Origin: Caldifarciminota bacterium
GTDB taxonomy: Bacteria; Hydrothermota; Tepidihabitantia; Tepidihabitantales; Tepidihabitantaceae
Direction of reading: 5' to 3'
Assembly: GCA_016935295.1 (NCBI GenBank)
Contig: JAFGRF010000116.1
Coordinates: 1-15,694, forward strand
Length of the DNA: 15,694 bases
Positions 7,103 through 15,543 of the stretch are shown here, one piece after another (position 1 is the stretch's first letter; every line of letters begins with the position of its first letter). The notes beneath the pieces were generated by a model that saw only the letters and a list, made by a program, of their open reading frames with translations, was not told where the DNA came from and ran no database searches. A program made the translations under genes and the position numbers.

Positions 7103-7130
7103 ATTATGGCGGAGCCCGACTGGATGTCAA
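7103..7130 (-). promoter_or_regulatory. Sigma-70-type promoter of flp copy 2
   Basis: On the minus strand a perfect TTGACA (7130-7125), a 16-bp spacer and CATAAT (7108-7103, five of six). The predicted start near 7096 falls at the leader stem, as in copy 1. A GGCGC-TTTTC-GCGCC hairpin lies just upstream of the -35 box. Confidence 0.75.
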
Positions 7131-7177
7131 TGGCGCGAAAAGCGCCCACCAAATCTCGCCCACTGAACCCTGCCGAA

Positions 7178-7196
7178 GCCGGCCCTGATAGCCGGC
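7178..7196 (-). terminator. Hairpin at the 3' end of the glycan cluster
   Basis: GCCGGC-TATCAGG-GCCGGC forms a perfect six-pair stem that touches the TAG stop of the interrupted gene. A following TTCGGCAGGGTTC contains few T residues, so intrinsic termination is uncertain. Its place between the cluster and the flp copy 2 promoter would suit a terminator. Confidence 0.35.
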
Positions 7197-9142
7197 TACC
7201 GGCGCTGGTAGACACGCAGCGCCAGATTCTCCTCATCCTCAAAGACCGTCTGGTACTCCCGGGCGTAGCGACCAGGATCGATCTCATTCCATTGGCCCTT
7301 GTCCCGCGCAAGATACCGCTTGTGTATCACGATGTATTTGACCTGCGCGGCGCGCAACTCCTCTCTCTGCACCGACAGGTCGCTGTATTAAAGTGTGTCA
7401 ATCAGGGATGGCGAAGGCTTGCGCGAGATGTATCCCTGAACGATCGGGAATCCGTGGAGTGTCTGGTACATCATGTATCTTGCCCGCCGCGACCAGGTTC
7501 CGCGCGGCAGGTCCAGCATGCCGAAGTCCTTCGTCTTCTCCTCTGCCGCAATCGCCGAGTAGGCGGGCGGGAGACGCACAACCGTTGTCTGCCGGCATGG
7601 CGTCCAGAAGTCCGCGAACATCACCAATGCAAGCAGCGCCGCCACCCACGCACGCCTGCGCAGGAACCCCTCCCGGAGTTGATGGGTGAAAGCAGCCGCG
7701 ACAAGGGCACCCAGGAACAGGTAGGCATAGGCCATCGCCCGATTGGGAGCGCGGGCTTCGGACAGGATCGGTATGTACTGAATCACCGCGTACGGCAAAA
7801 CCACGGGAATCGGCCGGCCTGCGAAGTGGATGTCCGCTCCCAGCGCGAGCCCGACGAAGTACAAGAAACCCAGCACGTGCCCGGCCGCTTTCCTCACCAG
7901 CGTCAGGATTGACCCGAGCAGAAGCGCGATGACGACGGCACCCAGTTAGCCCGCATTCTCCCACGGAAAGCCGGTGTGACTTCTGTTGATGTGAGCGATG
8001 ATCGGAACGCCGGATAGCCAGTGGTAATGATGCGGGACAACGAAGCCCAACAGGTCCACCACATAGTCATCGTAGCCCCACGTGCTGATGCCGGGAGTCC
8101 GGGCCGCGTAGAGCAGCATGCGTACAGCCAGCGGTGAGATGATGACGAACGTGGCTCCGGCAGTTACGAGCGAGGAGACAACCGGCCCGGTCAGAACCAG
8201 CCGTTTCCGGCGGTACGCGGTGACGCCGTAACACCCGGCCATGCAGAACAGTGCAAAGACCATGTAGTACCAGGAACAGAGCGTATTGAGCAGGAAGAAC
8301 ACGCTCGCCCAGACAACGTTCCGGGTCGAGTTGTGCTCCAGGGTCCTCCAATAGTAGAGCACGAAGAACGGAATGAACTGCAGCGAGGCAATTTCGATTT
8401 GATGCAGGGCGTGCGCGAAATGTGTGGGGCTGAACGCGAAGATGAACCCGCCGAGCAGCGCCGCGGCGGTGTTCTCCGTGAGGTGCCGTATCAGCAGGAA
8501 GGCGCCGACCCCGGCCAGCACGAACGTCAAGAGAATCAGCAGGTTGTATGCCGCTACCGGAGACAGGAGCCACCCGAGCGTGGTGGCGACAATGACATTG
8601 TAGGTGGAAAAGGGGTGAAAAAGGAGATTGAACCCACCAGGCCAGTAAATGTGCGTCGTGTGCAGGAAATCCAGCCCGCCCTGCAGGGCGGTTCGCGCCC
8701 ACCAGATGTCCCACAGATGTTGCATGTTGTCGCCGGGCGGACCGATCAACACCGAGCCGAGTTGTGCGACTACGGTCGGGAAGTAGGCAATCGTCAGCAG
8801 TGAATAGACAAGGAACGCGCCCGCCACTTCCCGGGGACCAGCGCTGGAGCGGGTCGGCATGGTGTCGGCAGCGTCAGCGTCACGCCGCAGCAGCCGGCGG
8901 ACGATCAGAAAGAGAAGAAGGTAGAAGAAGTAACTGAGGAATGCGGTTACCGCCAGCAGGGTAACCTGCTCGTCAACCCTGGCCAGATGCTGCGCGAGCG
9001 CGAGTGGGCTGCCGGAGTACGACGCAGCCAGAATCCGGTGACCGAAGAGCGCGTATCCGCATAGACATGCCACCAGGCATGCAAGGAAGAAACCGGTGAC
9101 TTTGAACGCCGTGCCCGGCTTCCGAAACACAGTCACTCTCAC
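7196..9142 (-). pseudogene. GT-C-like polytopic membrane protein gene interrupted by two in-frame TAA codons
   Basis: One reading frame of 649 codons runs from the GTG at 9142 to TAG at 7196, broken only by TAA at 7948-7946 (codon 399) and at 7390-7388 (codon 585). The parts read as one protein. Codons 1-398 hold an N-terminal pair of helices, a GDNMQHLWDIWWA loop (about 137-149), YWPGGFNLLFHPFSTYN and many helices. Past the first TAA comes LGAVVIALLLG, a membrane helix. Past the second TAA come LRAAQVKYIVIHKRYL and FEDEENLALRVYQRR, the soluble end typical of such GT-C/YfhO-like proteins. Either two nonsense mutations inactivated it or TAA is read through; flp copy 2 and the transposase use TAA as a normal stop, so reassignment is unlikely. 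The GTG overlaps the upstream TGA. A second GTG two codons in is better spaced from AGGAG. Exact family unknown. Confidence 0.8.
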
Positions 9143-10722
9143 TTCTCCTGACTCGGCACCGGGGGCGCGACCGAATCCTGTTGCCGGAGTGGAGGTGGCG
9201 GGACCCAGTAGAGCGTCGCATCGTCCCTCTCCCTGAGCTTCTGCCAGCTGGCGGGAATGCTGTCGAGGAACTCGGGCGGCACGAAGCTCGTGTTGCCGCT
9301 GATTCGGTCGATCTCGTTACGGTTGATGAGCACGTACACTTCGGACGGAAGCTCGGACAGCTTCATCGCTTCGAAGCTGTGGGTGGACTCGGCCGCGGGG
9401 AACTTCCAGAAGAAGTCCAGAGCAATCGCGGTGTGCGGGTCGGTATAGAGTCGGTCGGTAGGCTTGAGAATGCGGGAGATGTTCCTCGACGCCTGAGAAC
9501 GCCTCCCCAATCCTGTTTCGATGCCCCACGCCACCATCGCCAGCGACATGCCGGCAAGGCAGAGCGAGATGACTATGCCCCAGAGCAGCCTCCGGCGGTG
9601 CTGCGTCAGTAGTTCGTCCGGCCCGCGCGATCCGAGCAGCGAGCCCAGCAACCCGGCGCAGAGCAGGACGCCGGGAAACAGAACCGGGTACTGATGGCGT
9701 GTGGCTACTAGGTTCAGCGGGAAGTACCCCCGGAGGCTGGCCGATGCGAACCCGAACAGCAGGAGCAGCCAGCCGAACCAGAGTCCGGGAAAGAGGAATC
9801 TGCGCAGCTTTCGGGACGCGGCGTAAGCGCAGGCTCCCAGAGCCACGGCCGGCGTGAAGGCAAAGTACGGGGAGAACAACACTTCACGCAGGAGCTGCCT
9901 GGCCCGGTGAACAAAGCACGGCCCGACATTCGACCAGGTCAGGACCGGCGTCATCCGGTCAGCACCTGCCCCGGAGTTCCCGGCGAGTGTGTGAAAGCGA
10001 TAGAGGAAGTCGCCGGTGTACCAATGGTACACCCAACCCTCGATTACGACTGCGAGGCCTGCGACTCCAACCGCCGCTATCAGGAGCGGCAGGTTGCGGC
10101 GGTCTTTGAAGACCAGCCAGACGAGGAAGGCGCCGACAAAGGGCAGGACAAAGAGCACGCTCTCCTTGCACAGCCATGAGAAGAACAGCAATAACCCCGC
10201 GAGCACACCGAACATGACCTTGTGAGACAAGGCGCTCCGCCGCGCCCCGGTGAACGCCAGCAGAACGCCGGCGTTCATCCAGACCGCAGCAGGCAGGTCC
10301 GGCAGCAGTTGTGAGGCATGCCGCGCGTCAATCGGCAGGAACGCCATCAGCAAAGCAGCAATGAGCCCGGCGCGTACGCCGAACATGGCCCGCGCCGCGA
10401 AGAACGCAAGCGCCACGTCCAGCAGTGAAAGCAGGAACGGATACAGGGTGAGCGTCAGTTCGCTGACGCCGAGAGTACTGAACAGCAGGGCGACCGGCGC
10501 GATGATCCCGACCCGCACCGGGAACACGCGGAAGAACCAGACCATACCTGCCTTGTACTCTCCGCTTGTCATCATATGGGCAAGCCGCGTGTACTCGGCC
10601 GCGTCATAGGTCGTATACCCCCGAAATGACAGAACTCGGACCAGCGCTGCCAGCGCGAGTACGAGCGCCAAGACGAACCACTTCCGCCCGGCGTCGCGCT
10701 TGGCAGCTTCGATAACGTCCAT
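9139..10722 (-). CDS. GT-C glycosyltransferase, GT39/ArnT-like
   Basis: A 527-residue membrane protein of the PMT/ArnT superfamily, expected to move a sugar from a polyprenyl-phosphate carrier to an acceptor at the outer face of the inner membrane. After the first helix (15-32) comes the short loop GYTTYDAAEYTRLA with catalytic-type acids D40 and E43, then a second acidic loop, DARHASQLLPDLP (132-144). About ten helices and a soluble C-terminal region (from about 415) with a nucleotide-free, undefined fold follow. The C-terminus ends in a Pro-rich stretch (PPPPLRQQ...APPVP). GAGGG lies four nt ahead of the ATG. It starts six nt after the preceding stop, and its TGA overlaps the GTG of the next gene, so it belongs to the leftward operon. 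Substrate unknown. Confidence 0.88.
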   Translation of the reverse strand: MDVIEAAKRDAGRKWFVLALVLALAALVRVLSFRGYTTYDAAEYTRLAHMMTSGEYKAGMVWFFRVFPVRVGIIAPVALLFSTLGVSELTLTLYPFLLSLLDVALAFFAARAMFGVRAGLIAALLMAFLPIDARHASQLLPDLPAAVWMNAGVLLAFTGARRSALSHKVMFGVLAGLLLFFSWLCKESVLFVLPFVGAFLVWLVFKDRRNLPLLIAAVGVAGLAVVIEGWVYHWYTGDFLYRFHTLAGNSGAGADRMTPVLTWSNVGPCFVHRARQLLREVLFSPYFAFTPAVALGACAYAASRKLRRFLFPGLWFGWLLLLFGFASASLRGYFPLNLVATRHQYPVLFPGVLLCAGLLGSLLGSRGPDELLTQHRRRLLWGIVISLCLAGMSLAMVAWGIETGLGRRSQASRNISRILKPTDRLYTDPHTAIALDFFWKFPAAESTHSFEAMKLSELPSEVYVLINRNEIDRISGNTSFVPPEFLDSIPASWQKLRERDDATLYWVPPPPLRQQDSVAPPVPSQEK

Positions 10723-10728
10723 GAACCC

Positions 10729-12480
10729 TCAGTTGCGTGCTGCGGGTGTAGTGTCCCGAACAGAGACTCGGTACACGAACCCATCGCTGAAGTGGGCGAG
10801 TCTCTCGATGCTCGAAATACTCCCGAGTTCTTCAATGGAGAATAAGTACGGACGCTTGGTCACTATCGTGAACCAAACAAGAATCGACGCTTCCCTAGCA
10901 GGCCAGTGACCCTTCAGGTCTTCCAGTCTAACCTCCAGCCTTGATGGCGTCATGGTCGCACTGACGCCAGCGAGTGCCCATAGAGCATCCGCGCCGTTGC
11001 TGTACGCATGGATAGTACTGCCTTCAGACAACCTCCTCGCGGCCGCTAGCGTCTCGCTCTTGTACCACGTCGATGTGCTGTAGCCACCGGCGCCGTTTCT
11101 GAAGCGTTCGGCAGTCGACGCCACGACCCGCTGGAGCGGAAGGCATAGCCACAGGACGAATAGCAGCATTGGCACCCTACGGCCGATGGCGGCGCCGGCA
11201 GGCGAGGGCTGGCCGGTCAAGCTCCAGATCAACATAAAGAGCGTCTGCGTAACGGGTACGTAAACGGGCGAAAGAAGGCGGTGGTCCACGTATGAACTGG
11301 CGCCGCGAGACGCTAGCGCCAACAGCGCTACCAAGTAGGCGGCCAAGTACAGCACGGTTGGTGAACACTCTGAAAACACAGACCAGAGACTGCATGCCAG
11401 TCTTCTTCTCAACGCACGTGACAACACCAACGCCAAGGCAAGGACGATGGCCCCCGCAAGTCCAACGCACAGGCTGGCAGTCAAAGTCAGCGACCAGCCT
11501 GCGGGGCTTATCGCACGCGCAACAGAGGCGGGGGCTAGCTTCGCAACCATCCCGACCGGCTCATACCACAGGAGTATCGTCATGGCGGCGAGAATGGCAT
11601 TCGGCACGAGATCGAACCCGGGGTGGAAACGGTTCCCGGAGAGCGTACCGGCCTTTTGGTAGTTATGCACCAGCCAAAGCCCGAGAGGCAGAAGTGAAAC
11701 AACAACAAAGGCGAATGTACGGGCAAGTCGGACCCGGAGGTACAATCCCGAAGCCAGCATGACGGTCAAAGCACCGGCAAGAACCAGGGTCACGCCGATG
11801 TAACGGGTCAGGCACGCGAGTGCGGTTGAAAGCAACATGAGTGTAAGCGACCACATGCTACCGCTTTTCCAGTAGCGCTGTGCATGAACTAGGTAAAACA
11901 GCACGAGGACGATAAAAAGACACTCGGACCAAGCCATGGCGTAGACTACACTCAAAGGAAGAGAAAGCAGCACGGCCAAAACTCCCAGCAGGCCGTACGC
12001 GGGATCCTGCCGGAACGCGGGCCAGAACAAACAAGCCGAGAGACAGATGACGAACGCGAAGAGAACTGCGTTGACGATATGCGCGAATGCCCCGGGGTCG
12101 AGGCCGGTGGCGGACCCGACCAGCGCGAGCAACGTTGGGTACAAAGGCGGCCAGCAGACCAGGGGCTCCCCGCTGTGGAAGACATAGCCCTTGCCCGACA
12201 TGAGGCTGCGCGCGATATCGTAGTACGCGACAGAATCGGAAGAAAGCCCGGCACCGTACTTCGCGGTCGACAGCAACACCTGTCCGGCCGCCACGAGCGC
12301 GAGCATAATGACTGCGATTCGCCAGAGCCGGCGTGAGTTCTCCAGAGCTTTGTCCGCACCTGCGGCGCTGGCCGGCGACGTGACCTCAGAGACGATTGCC
12401 GGTCTTCTAGCTGACATGGCCGTGTCGGATGTCACAACGCAACGATCTTTCTGCCCTATGCCCTGGGCTGGCAGCACCAA
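10729..12480 (-). CDS. GT-C glycosyltransferase, GT39-like
   Basis: Up to 583 residues. The segment SSDSVAYYDIARSLMSGKGYVFHSGEPLVCWPPLYPTLLA (about 80-119) carries the acidic loop (D82, D88) and the WPPLYP signature common in bacterial GT39-like membrane transferases. About ten to twelve helices and a soluble C-terminal domain (from about 475) follow. The start is uncertain: the longest frame begins with TTG at 12480, 30 nt after the sulfatase-like gene's stop; GTG at codon 16 and ATG at codon 22 (12417) are alternatives, and none has a clear ribosome site. The first helix begins near residue 52, so any of these keeps the fold intact. It ends six nt before the next transferase gene and probably shares its transcript. 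It probably uses a polyprenyl-phosphate sugar donor; substrate unknown. Confidence 0.86.
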   Translation of the reverse strand: MVLPAQGIGQKDRCVVTSDTAMSARRPAIVSEVTSPASAAGADKALENSRRLWRIAVIMLALVAAGQVLLSTAKYGAGLSSDSVAYYDIARSLMSGKGYVFHSGEPLVCWPPLYPTLLALVGSATGLDPGAFAHIVNAVLFAFVICLSACLFWPAFRQDPAYGLLGVLAVLLSLPLSVVYAMAWSECLFIVLVLFYLVHAQRYWKSGSMWSLTLMLLSTALACLTRYIGVTLVLAGALTVMLASGLYLRVRLARTFAFVVVSLLPLGLWLVHNYQKAGTLSGNRFHPGFDLVPNAILAAMTILLWYEPVGMVAKLAPASVARAISPAGWSLTLTASLCVGLAGAIVLALALVLSRALRRRLACSLWSVFSECSPTVLYLAAYLVALLALASRGASSYVDHRLLSPVYVPVTQTLFMLIWSLTGQPSPAGAAIGRRVPMLLFVLWLCLPLQRVVASTAERFRNGAGGYSTSTWYKSETLAAARRLSEGSTIHAYSNGADALWALAGVSATMTPSRLEVRLEDLKGHWPAREASILVWFTIVTKRPYLFSIEELGSISSIERLAHFSDGFVYRVSVRDTTPAARN

Positions 12481-12510
12481 CTCCAGCCCGCAGGACTGGT
12501 TGCCTCATGG

Positions 12511-14130
12511 CTACTCGTTCGGTTCCGGGGAAATCCCCGAAGCCGGACAGAACTCCGGTCGGTCCACGTCGTACAGCCGGTAGGGTCGGTACCAAGTCGA
12601 GAAGTAGCAGCGGTCAGGCAGAAGCGATAGAGTAGTGTCGAAGAACTGGCTGAGGACGACCCTGAAGGTATTGACTGGAGATATGGAGTCATACAATTGT
12701 ACAAACGGCCGGGACACCCCTGCCGACGCTGGCAAGTAGACCGCGTAGAAGATGGTGTGACGCTGCAGCAGCGTGTCCCCTGTCGGCACGTGAGTCTCGA
12801 ACGTGTATCCCGGTCCATGGTCGCCTTGGATGACGATAATCGGCGGGGCATCGGAGTGAGCCAGAATCCGCCTCACGAGGTCTTCGAGGCGTTGGTTCAG
12901 ATACACCACTTGGGGGCCGTAGTTCTCGTCGAACCACTTCCGCACCAGAGTCCTAGTAACCCTCTTGGCCAAGTTTCGGCCCAGCTCGCCCACCGATCGT
13001 ATCCTGGGACGCTCGCCCCGCCCATCGAATACAAACGGCGCGTGCGGACAGAGAATGTGGGCCCACACAAAGACCGGGTGACGTCCCTGGCCGGCGTTCG
13101 GCAATTCGCGCAGGGCGTGGAGAACACGCTCCCGGTGCCGGTCGACCGACGACCGGCCAGTCAGAATAAGCACCTCCCGGAGCAGGGTTGTACTCACCAG
13201 AATCCCCTGGAATTCATCCTGTGACCAACTGGGAGCGAGGTGAACATCGGCTCGTGATAGATCGGTGCCGGTGTAGCCCGAGGCGAATGACACGATTGTG
13301 TAGCCTCGTCGCCGCAGAAAGTCAACGAGGCGGTTGTTCTGAATCATGTCAATGAGGGGACCGCGGTCCTCAGACTCCGATCCCACAGCTACGATCAGGC
13401 TGTCCAAGTAGGTGAAGTTGAGCGACGAAGCGAGAGAAAGATATGTTTGGGCGTAGTTCGAGCATGCCCCATCGGCCACAAAGAAACCAAGACGCCTGAG
13501 TTCATGTAGGAACGCGCTATTGTCGACATGAAAGCGTGAATTGAGCACGTCGGATCGGACGTAGGCATCGGTCAATATGTAGTAGATGTCGGGATAGTTC
13601 AGAACCGCCGCCGAGACGCACTGAGCGGCGGCAGTTCTGTGGGTCGGATGTTGACGAAAGAATGCGTGCACGCCTGCCGCTAAATTGACGGCGAGGATTC
13701 CGCTCGCGACGGAGTTCATCAGGACCGTTAACCCCCGGAGTGGACCTCCGGCGTTGCCCCGTAGTCGACGCATCACGAGCCAGGTCACCGCTATCACCAA
13801 CAGCCCCCAGAATAGAAGCAGGTCCACGCATAGATGATCCTCAGACTCCAAGGCCCCGGCGACATGTCCATGTAAAAAGAAAAGCACGAGGTAAAGCGAG
13901 ACAAAGAGCGCCGCACGCGCGGCGCAGCGAAGCAGAAGCCAAAGGCCTGCCCAGAGGACTACGGTCATGGCGAGCGAGAACACAATAGGCAGCAGCAGCT
14001 CGCCGGAGTCTATCGGTATCTTGACGACGTTGTGGACATAGACGAATAGAATCGGTGCGACTGCGAACAGAACAGGGTGGAATGGAATCGCCTGACGGAC
14101 GCGTTCTTCGTTACCGCGTCTGTCGTTCAT
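12511..14130 (-). CDS. Membrane-anchored sulfatase/phosphotransferase-fold protein
   Basis: A 539-residue member of the alkaline phosphatase superfamily (sulfatase domain), related to LTA synthase and phosphoethanolamine transferase-like enzymes. Residues 1-160 hold about five helices. The catalytic domain then shows PDIYYILTDAY with metal ligand D188, SNYAQTYLSLASSLN with the presumed nucleophile T229, FVWAHILCPHAPF (H358, H363) and IIVIQGDHGPGY (D437, H438). A Thr rather than Cys at the nucleophile suggests a phosphotransferase or transferase rather than a true sulfatase. The domain should face the periplasm. The ATG at 14130 lacks a strong ribosome site. It lies 70 nt after the small YLDPGTGS gene and is followed closely by two glycosyltransferases, so a role in adding a charged group to a surface glycan or lipid is plausible. 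Confidence 0.87.
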   Translation of the reverse strand: MNDRRGNEERVRQAIPFHPVLFAVAPILFVYVHNVVKIPIDSGELLLPIVFSLAMTVVLWAGLWLLLRCAARAALFVSLYLVLFFLHGHVAGALESEDHLCVDLLLFWGLLVIAVTWLVMRRLRGNAGGPLRGLTVLMNSVASGILAVNLAAGVHAFFRQHPTHRTAAAQCVSAAVLNYPDIYYILTDAYVRSDVLNSRFHVDNSAFLHELRRLGFFVADGACSNYAQTYLSLASSLNFTYLDSLIVAVGSESEDRGPLIDMIQNNRLVDFLRRRGYTIVSFASGYTGTDLSRADVHLAPSWSQDEFQGILVSTTLLREVLILTGRSSVDRHRERVLHALRELPNAGQGRHPVFVWAHILCPHAPFVFDGRGERPRIRSVGELGRNLAKRVTRTLVRKWFDENYGPQVVYLNQRLEDLVRRILAHSDAPPIIVIQGDHGPGYTFETHVPTGDTLLQRHTIFYAVYLPASAGVSRPFVQLYDSISPVNTFRVVLSQFFDTTLSLLPDRCYFSTWYRPYRLYDVDRPEFCPASGISPEPNE

Positions 14131-14200
14131 CGGCGCGCGGAGTCGGAAGTGAAGAAAGGCGGGAAGGTCGAGGCCGGGAGAGAGTCAGCGGCTGCTGTCG

Positions 14201-14422
14201 TCACGGCTTCCCGCGCCTGAAGAGACGCTTGATGAAAGCGAGAACCCGGCGCCAGAAGAGGCCGAGCGCGAACAATCCGCCCAGCAAGGTACCGAGCAGC
14301 AACTGCAAAACGTAGCTTCCGGTGCCCGGGTCCAGATACGCCTGAGCGATCGAGGGCAGCAGCAACAGCGACAACCCCAGCAGGAACAAAGCCCTGACCG
14401 AGCGACCAGGCGCCGGCTTCAC
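14201..14422 (-). CDS. Small membrane protein with YLDPGTGS motif
   Basis: A 73-residue protein beginning at GTG. A signal peptide-like stretch (ALFLLGLSLLLLPSIAQA, about 11-28) is followed by YLDPGTGSYVLQLLLG (29-44), a second hydrophobic segment and a very basic tail (WRRVLAFIKRLFRRGKP). From memory, small proteins with a mature N-terminus of the YLDPGTGS type often lie beside sulfatase or LTA synthase-like genes, and that is the case here. Function unknown; it could be a partner or anchor for the enzyme encoded next. Only a weak AGG lies near the start. A candidate promoter would place transcription initiation at or beside the GTG, so the message may be leaderless. First gene of the leftward cluster. 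Confidence 0.82.
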   Translation of the reverse strand: MKPAPGRSVRALFLLGLSLLLLPSIAQAYLDPGTGSYVLQLLLGTLLGGLFALGLFWRRVLAFIKRLFRRGKP

Positions 14423-14428
14423 GCGCCT

Positions 14429-14457
14429 ACTTTAGCCACGCTCACCCCAACAGTCAA
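14429..14457 (-). promoter_or_regulatory. Candidate promoter of the glycan cluster
   Basis: On the minus strand TTGACT (14457-14452), a 17-bp spacer and TAAAGT (14434-14429, four of six). Only six bases separate the -10 box from the GTG at 14422, so the RNA would start at the start codon itself. Confidence 0.45.
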
Positions 14458-14832
14458 GAGCCTCGGCGCACACGATCCGACCACACGGCAACCATGAGAT
14501 CGGCGAGCAAGCCGTTGGGAGTTGACCCGATTGCAGGGAACGGGAACCACGATGTCGAAAACTTCGGTGCGGACGCGTGCGAGCCGGTAGCGTCCAAGCC
14601 GCAATTCCTCCGCTGCTCAAGCGACACCTATGCTTCCTTCGCCAGTGTCGGCTGGCCTTGGCGTAAGTCTACTCAAGAGTAGACCAATTACCGGGCCGTG
14701 TTTCCGCGCAAGTGCCCGAGATGCGGAAGATAAGGTCCATTTCCACATTTTGCAGGGGCAATCCCCTCCGCTATCTGCTCCGCTGCCCGGCACGGAGCTG
14801 ACCTCGTGGTTTGGCCGGTAGTCGTAGAGGCT
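14458..14832. other. Gene-free stretch
   Basis: No gene is supported on either strand; open frames here are short, overlapping and without ribosome sites. The one notable structure is a short palindrome at 14667-14684, listed separately. Confidence 0.6.
14667..14684. repeat. Perfect 18-bp palindrome
   Basis: GTCTACTC-AA-GAGTAGAC is an eight-base inverted repeat around AA. No T-run follows on either strand, so it is more like a protein-binding site or a short hairpin than an intrinsic terminator. It lies about 210 bp upstream of the cluster promoter. Confidence 0.6.
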
Positions 14833-15096
14833 CCCTGGTCCGCAGCGAGGCCCGCAGCTTGGCAGGCAGAATGTCCCGGAGTCTTGTCTGTAGTCTGGTC
14901 TGCAGTCTGCCTCGTTGCTCCGTCAGCCGTCTCACCCGCTGCCGTGTCGGCAGTCTGCCCTTGAGTCTGGCCGGCAGTCTTGGAGACACCTCGACACGCA
15001 GCCGGTGAAGCTGCGTGGTCCGCAGTCTGTCTTACTGCCCGGCAGGGAATTCTGTCTGCCGTCTGCTATGCAGTCTGGGATGCAGTCTGCCCGGCA
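14833..15096. repeat. 12-nt tandem array B, about 22 degenerate units
   Basis: CAG followed mostly by TCT recurs at exact 12-bp steps: the G of CAG or its equivalent falls at 14845, 14857, 14869, 14881, 14893, 14905, 14953, 14965, 14977, 15025, 15061, 15073 and 15085, all in one phase. Unit sequence is roughly CAGTCTGSCNNG. No indel breaks the phase although many units have decayed. Several frames are open on both strands; on the minus strand they read as LxxR-type four-residue repeats. There is no start signal. Confidence 0.8.
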
Positions 15097-15107
15097 TCTT
15101 CTGAAGC

Positions 15108-15136
15108 CCAAAGAAAGGCGGCAGCTTTGCTGCCGC
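15108..15136 (-). terminator. Intrinsic terminator-like hairpin, leftward
   Basis: On the minus strand GCGGCAGC-AAA-GCTGCCGC (15136-15118) forms a perfect eight-pair GC-rich stem followed by CTTTCTTT. It would stop leftward transcription coming from beyond 15137, yet no gene is recognised there; the only sequence of note upstream is array C. Confidence 0.6.
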
Positions 15137-15267
15137 AGTCCAAGGACCTGCGGACATCTGTATGTATTGGTTGGGACGTTCCTGACCACAATTGGCTTCG
15201 CCCCTGTAGAAACAGCGCTGCCGCCGGGGGGACGGCCCCCAGACCGCCTGGAGGGCCGCAGTTGCCG

Positions 15268-15543
15268 ATGCAGTTGAAGGTAGATTGGACCATCGAATGA
15301 CCGGTGCTTTTTCCGGTACGATGCGCTATCCAATGACTCGAACAATGACCGGTCCAATCTCAGGTACAATGCTGCAAGCATTTCGTCGTAGAATGCCGCG
15401 TAGAATGGCTCGTGCAGTTTGAGATTCAGTCCAGGATTCTGTTGAGGACGCAGTTTGCGACGCAGTTCAGTATCCAGTTGACCATACCTTTGCCGGTACT
15501 TTCTGACGTACAATGTGAGGTACAATGACGGACCGAATCGCGG
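15268..15543. repeat. 12-nt tandem array C, 23 degenerate units
   Basis: An eight-base core of the form GTACAATG, GTAGAATG, ACGCAGTT or ATCCAGTT recurs every 12 bp with no phase break from 15268 (for example 15280, 15316, 15364, 15388, 15400, 15412, 15448, 15460, 15472, 15508, 15520). On the minus strand one frame stays open and encodes four-residue repeats of a hydrophobic residue, then Y/D/H/R, then two variable residues. That frame has only a TTG start inside the array and no ribosome site, so I do not call it a gene. Confidence 0.8.

Noticed and set aside
7106..7912. 268-codon plus-strand frame
   Set aside because: It is antisense to the interrupted GT-C-like gene, whose minus-strand frame carries recognisable membrane and C-terminal motifs.
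7388..7948. TAA reassigned to an amino acid in this organism
   Set aside because: Flp copy 2 ends in TAA at exactly the position where copy 1 has TAG, and the transposase ends in TAA; reading through either gives no sensible extension.
14932..15525. 197-codon minus-strand frame through arrays C and B
   Set aside because: It starts at a TTG inside the array without a ribosome site and crosses a terminator-like hairpin; the frame is open largely because the unit is a multiple of three. Kept as a finding, not as a gene.
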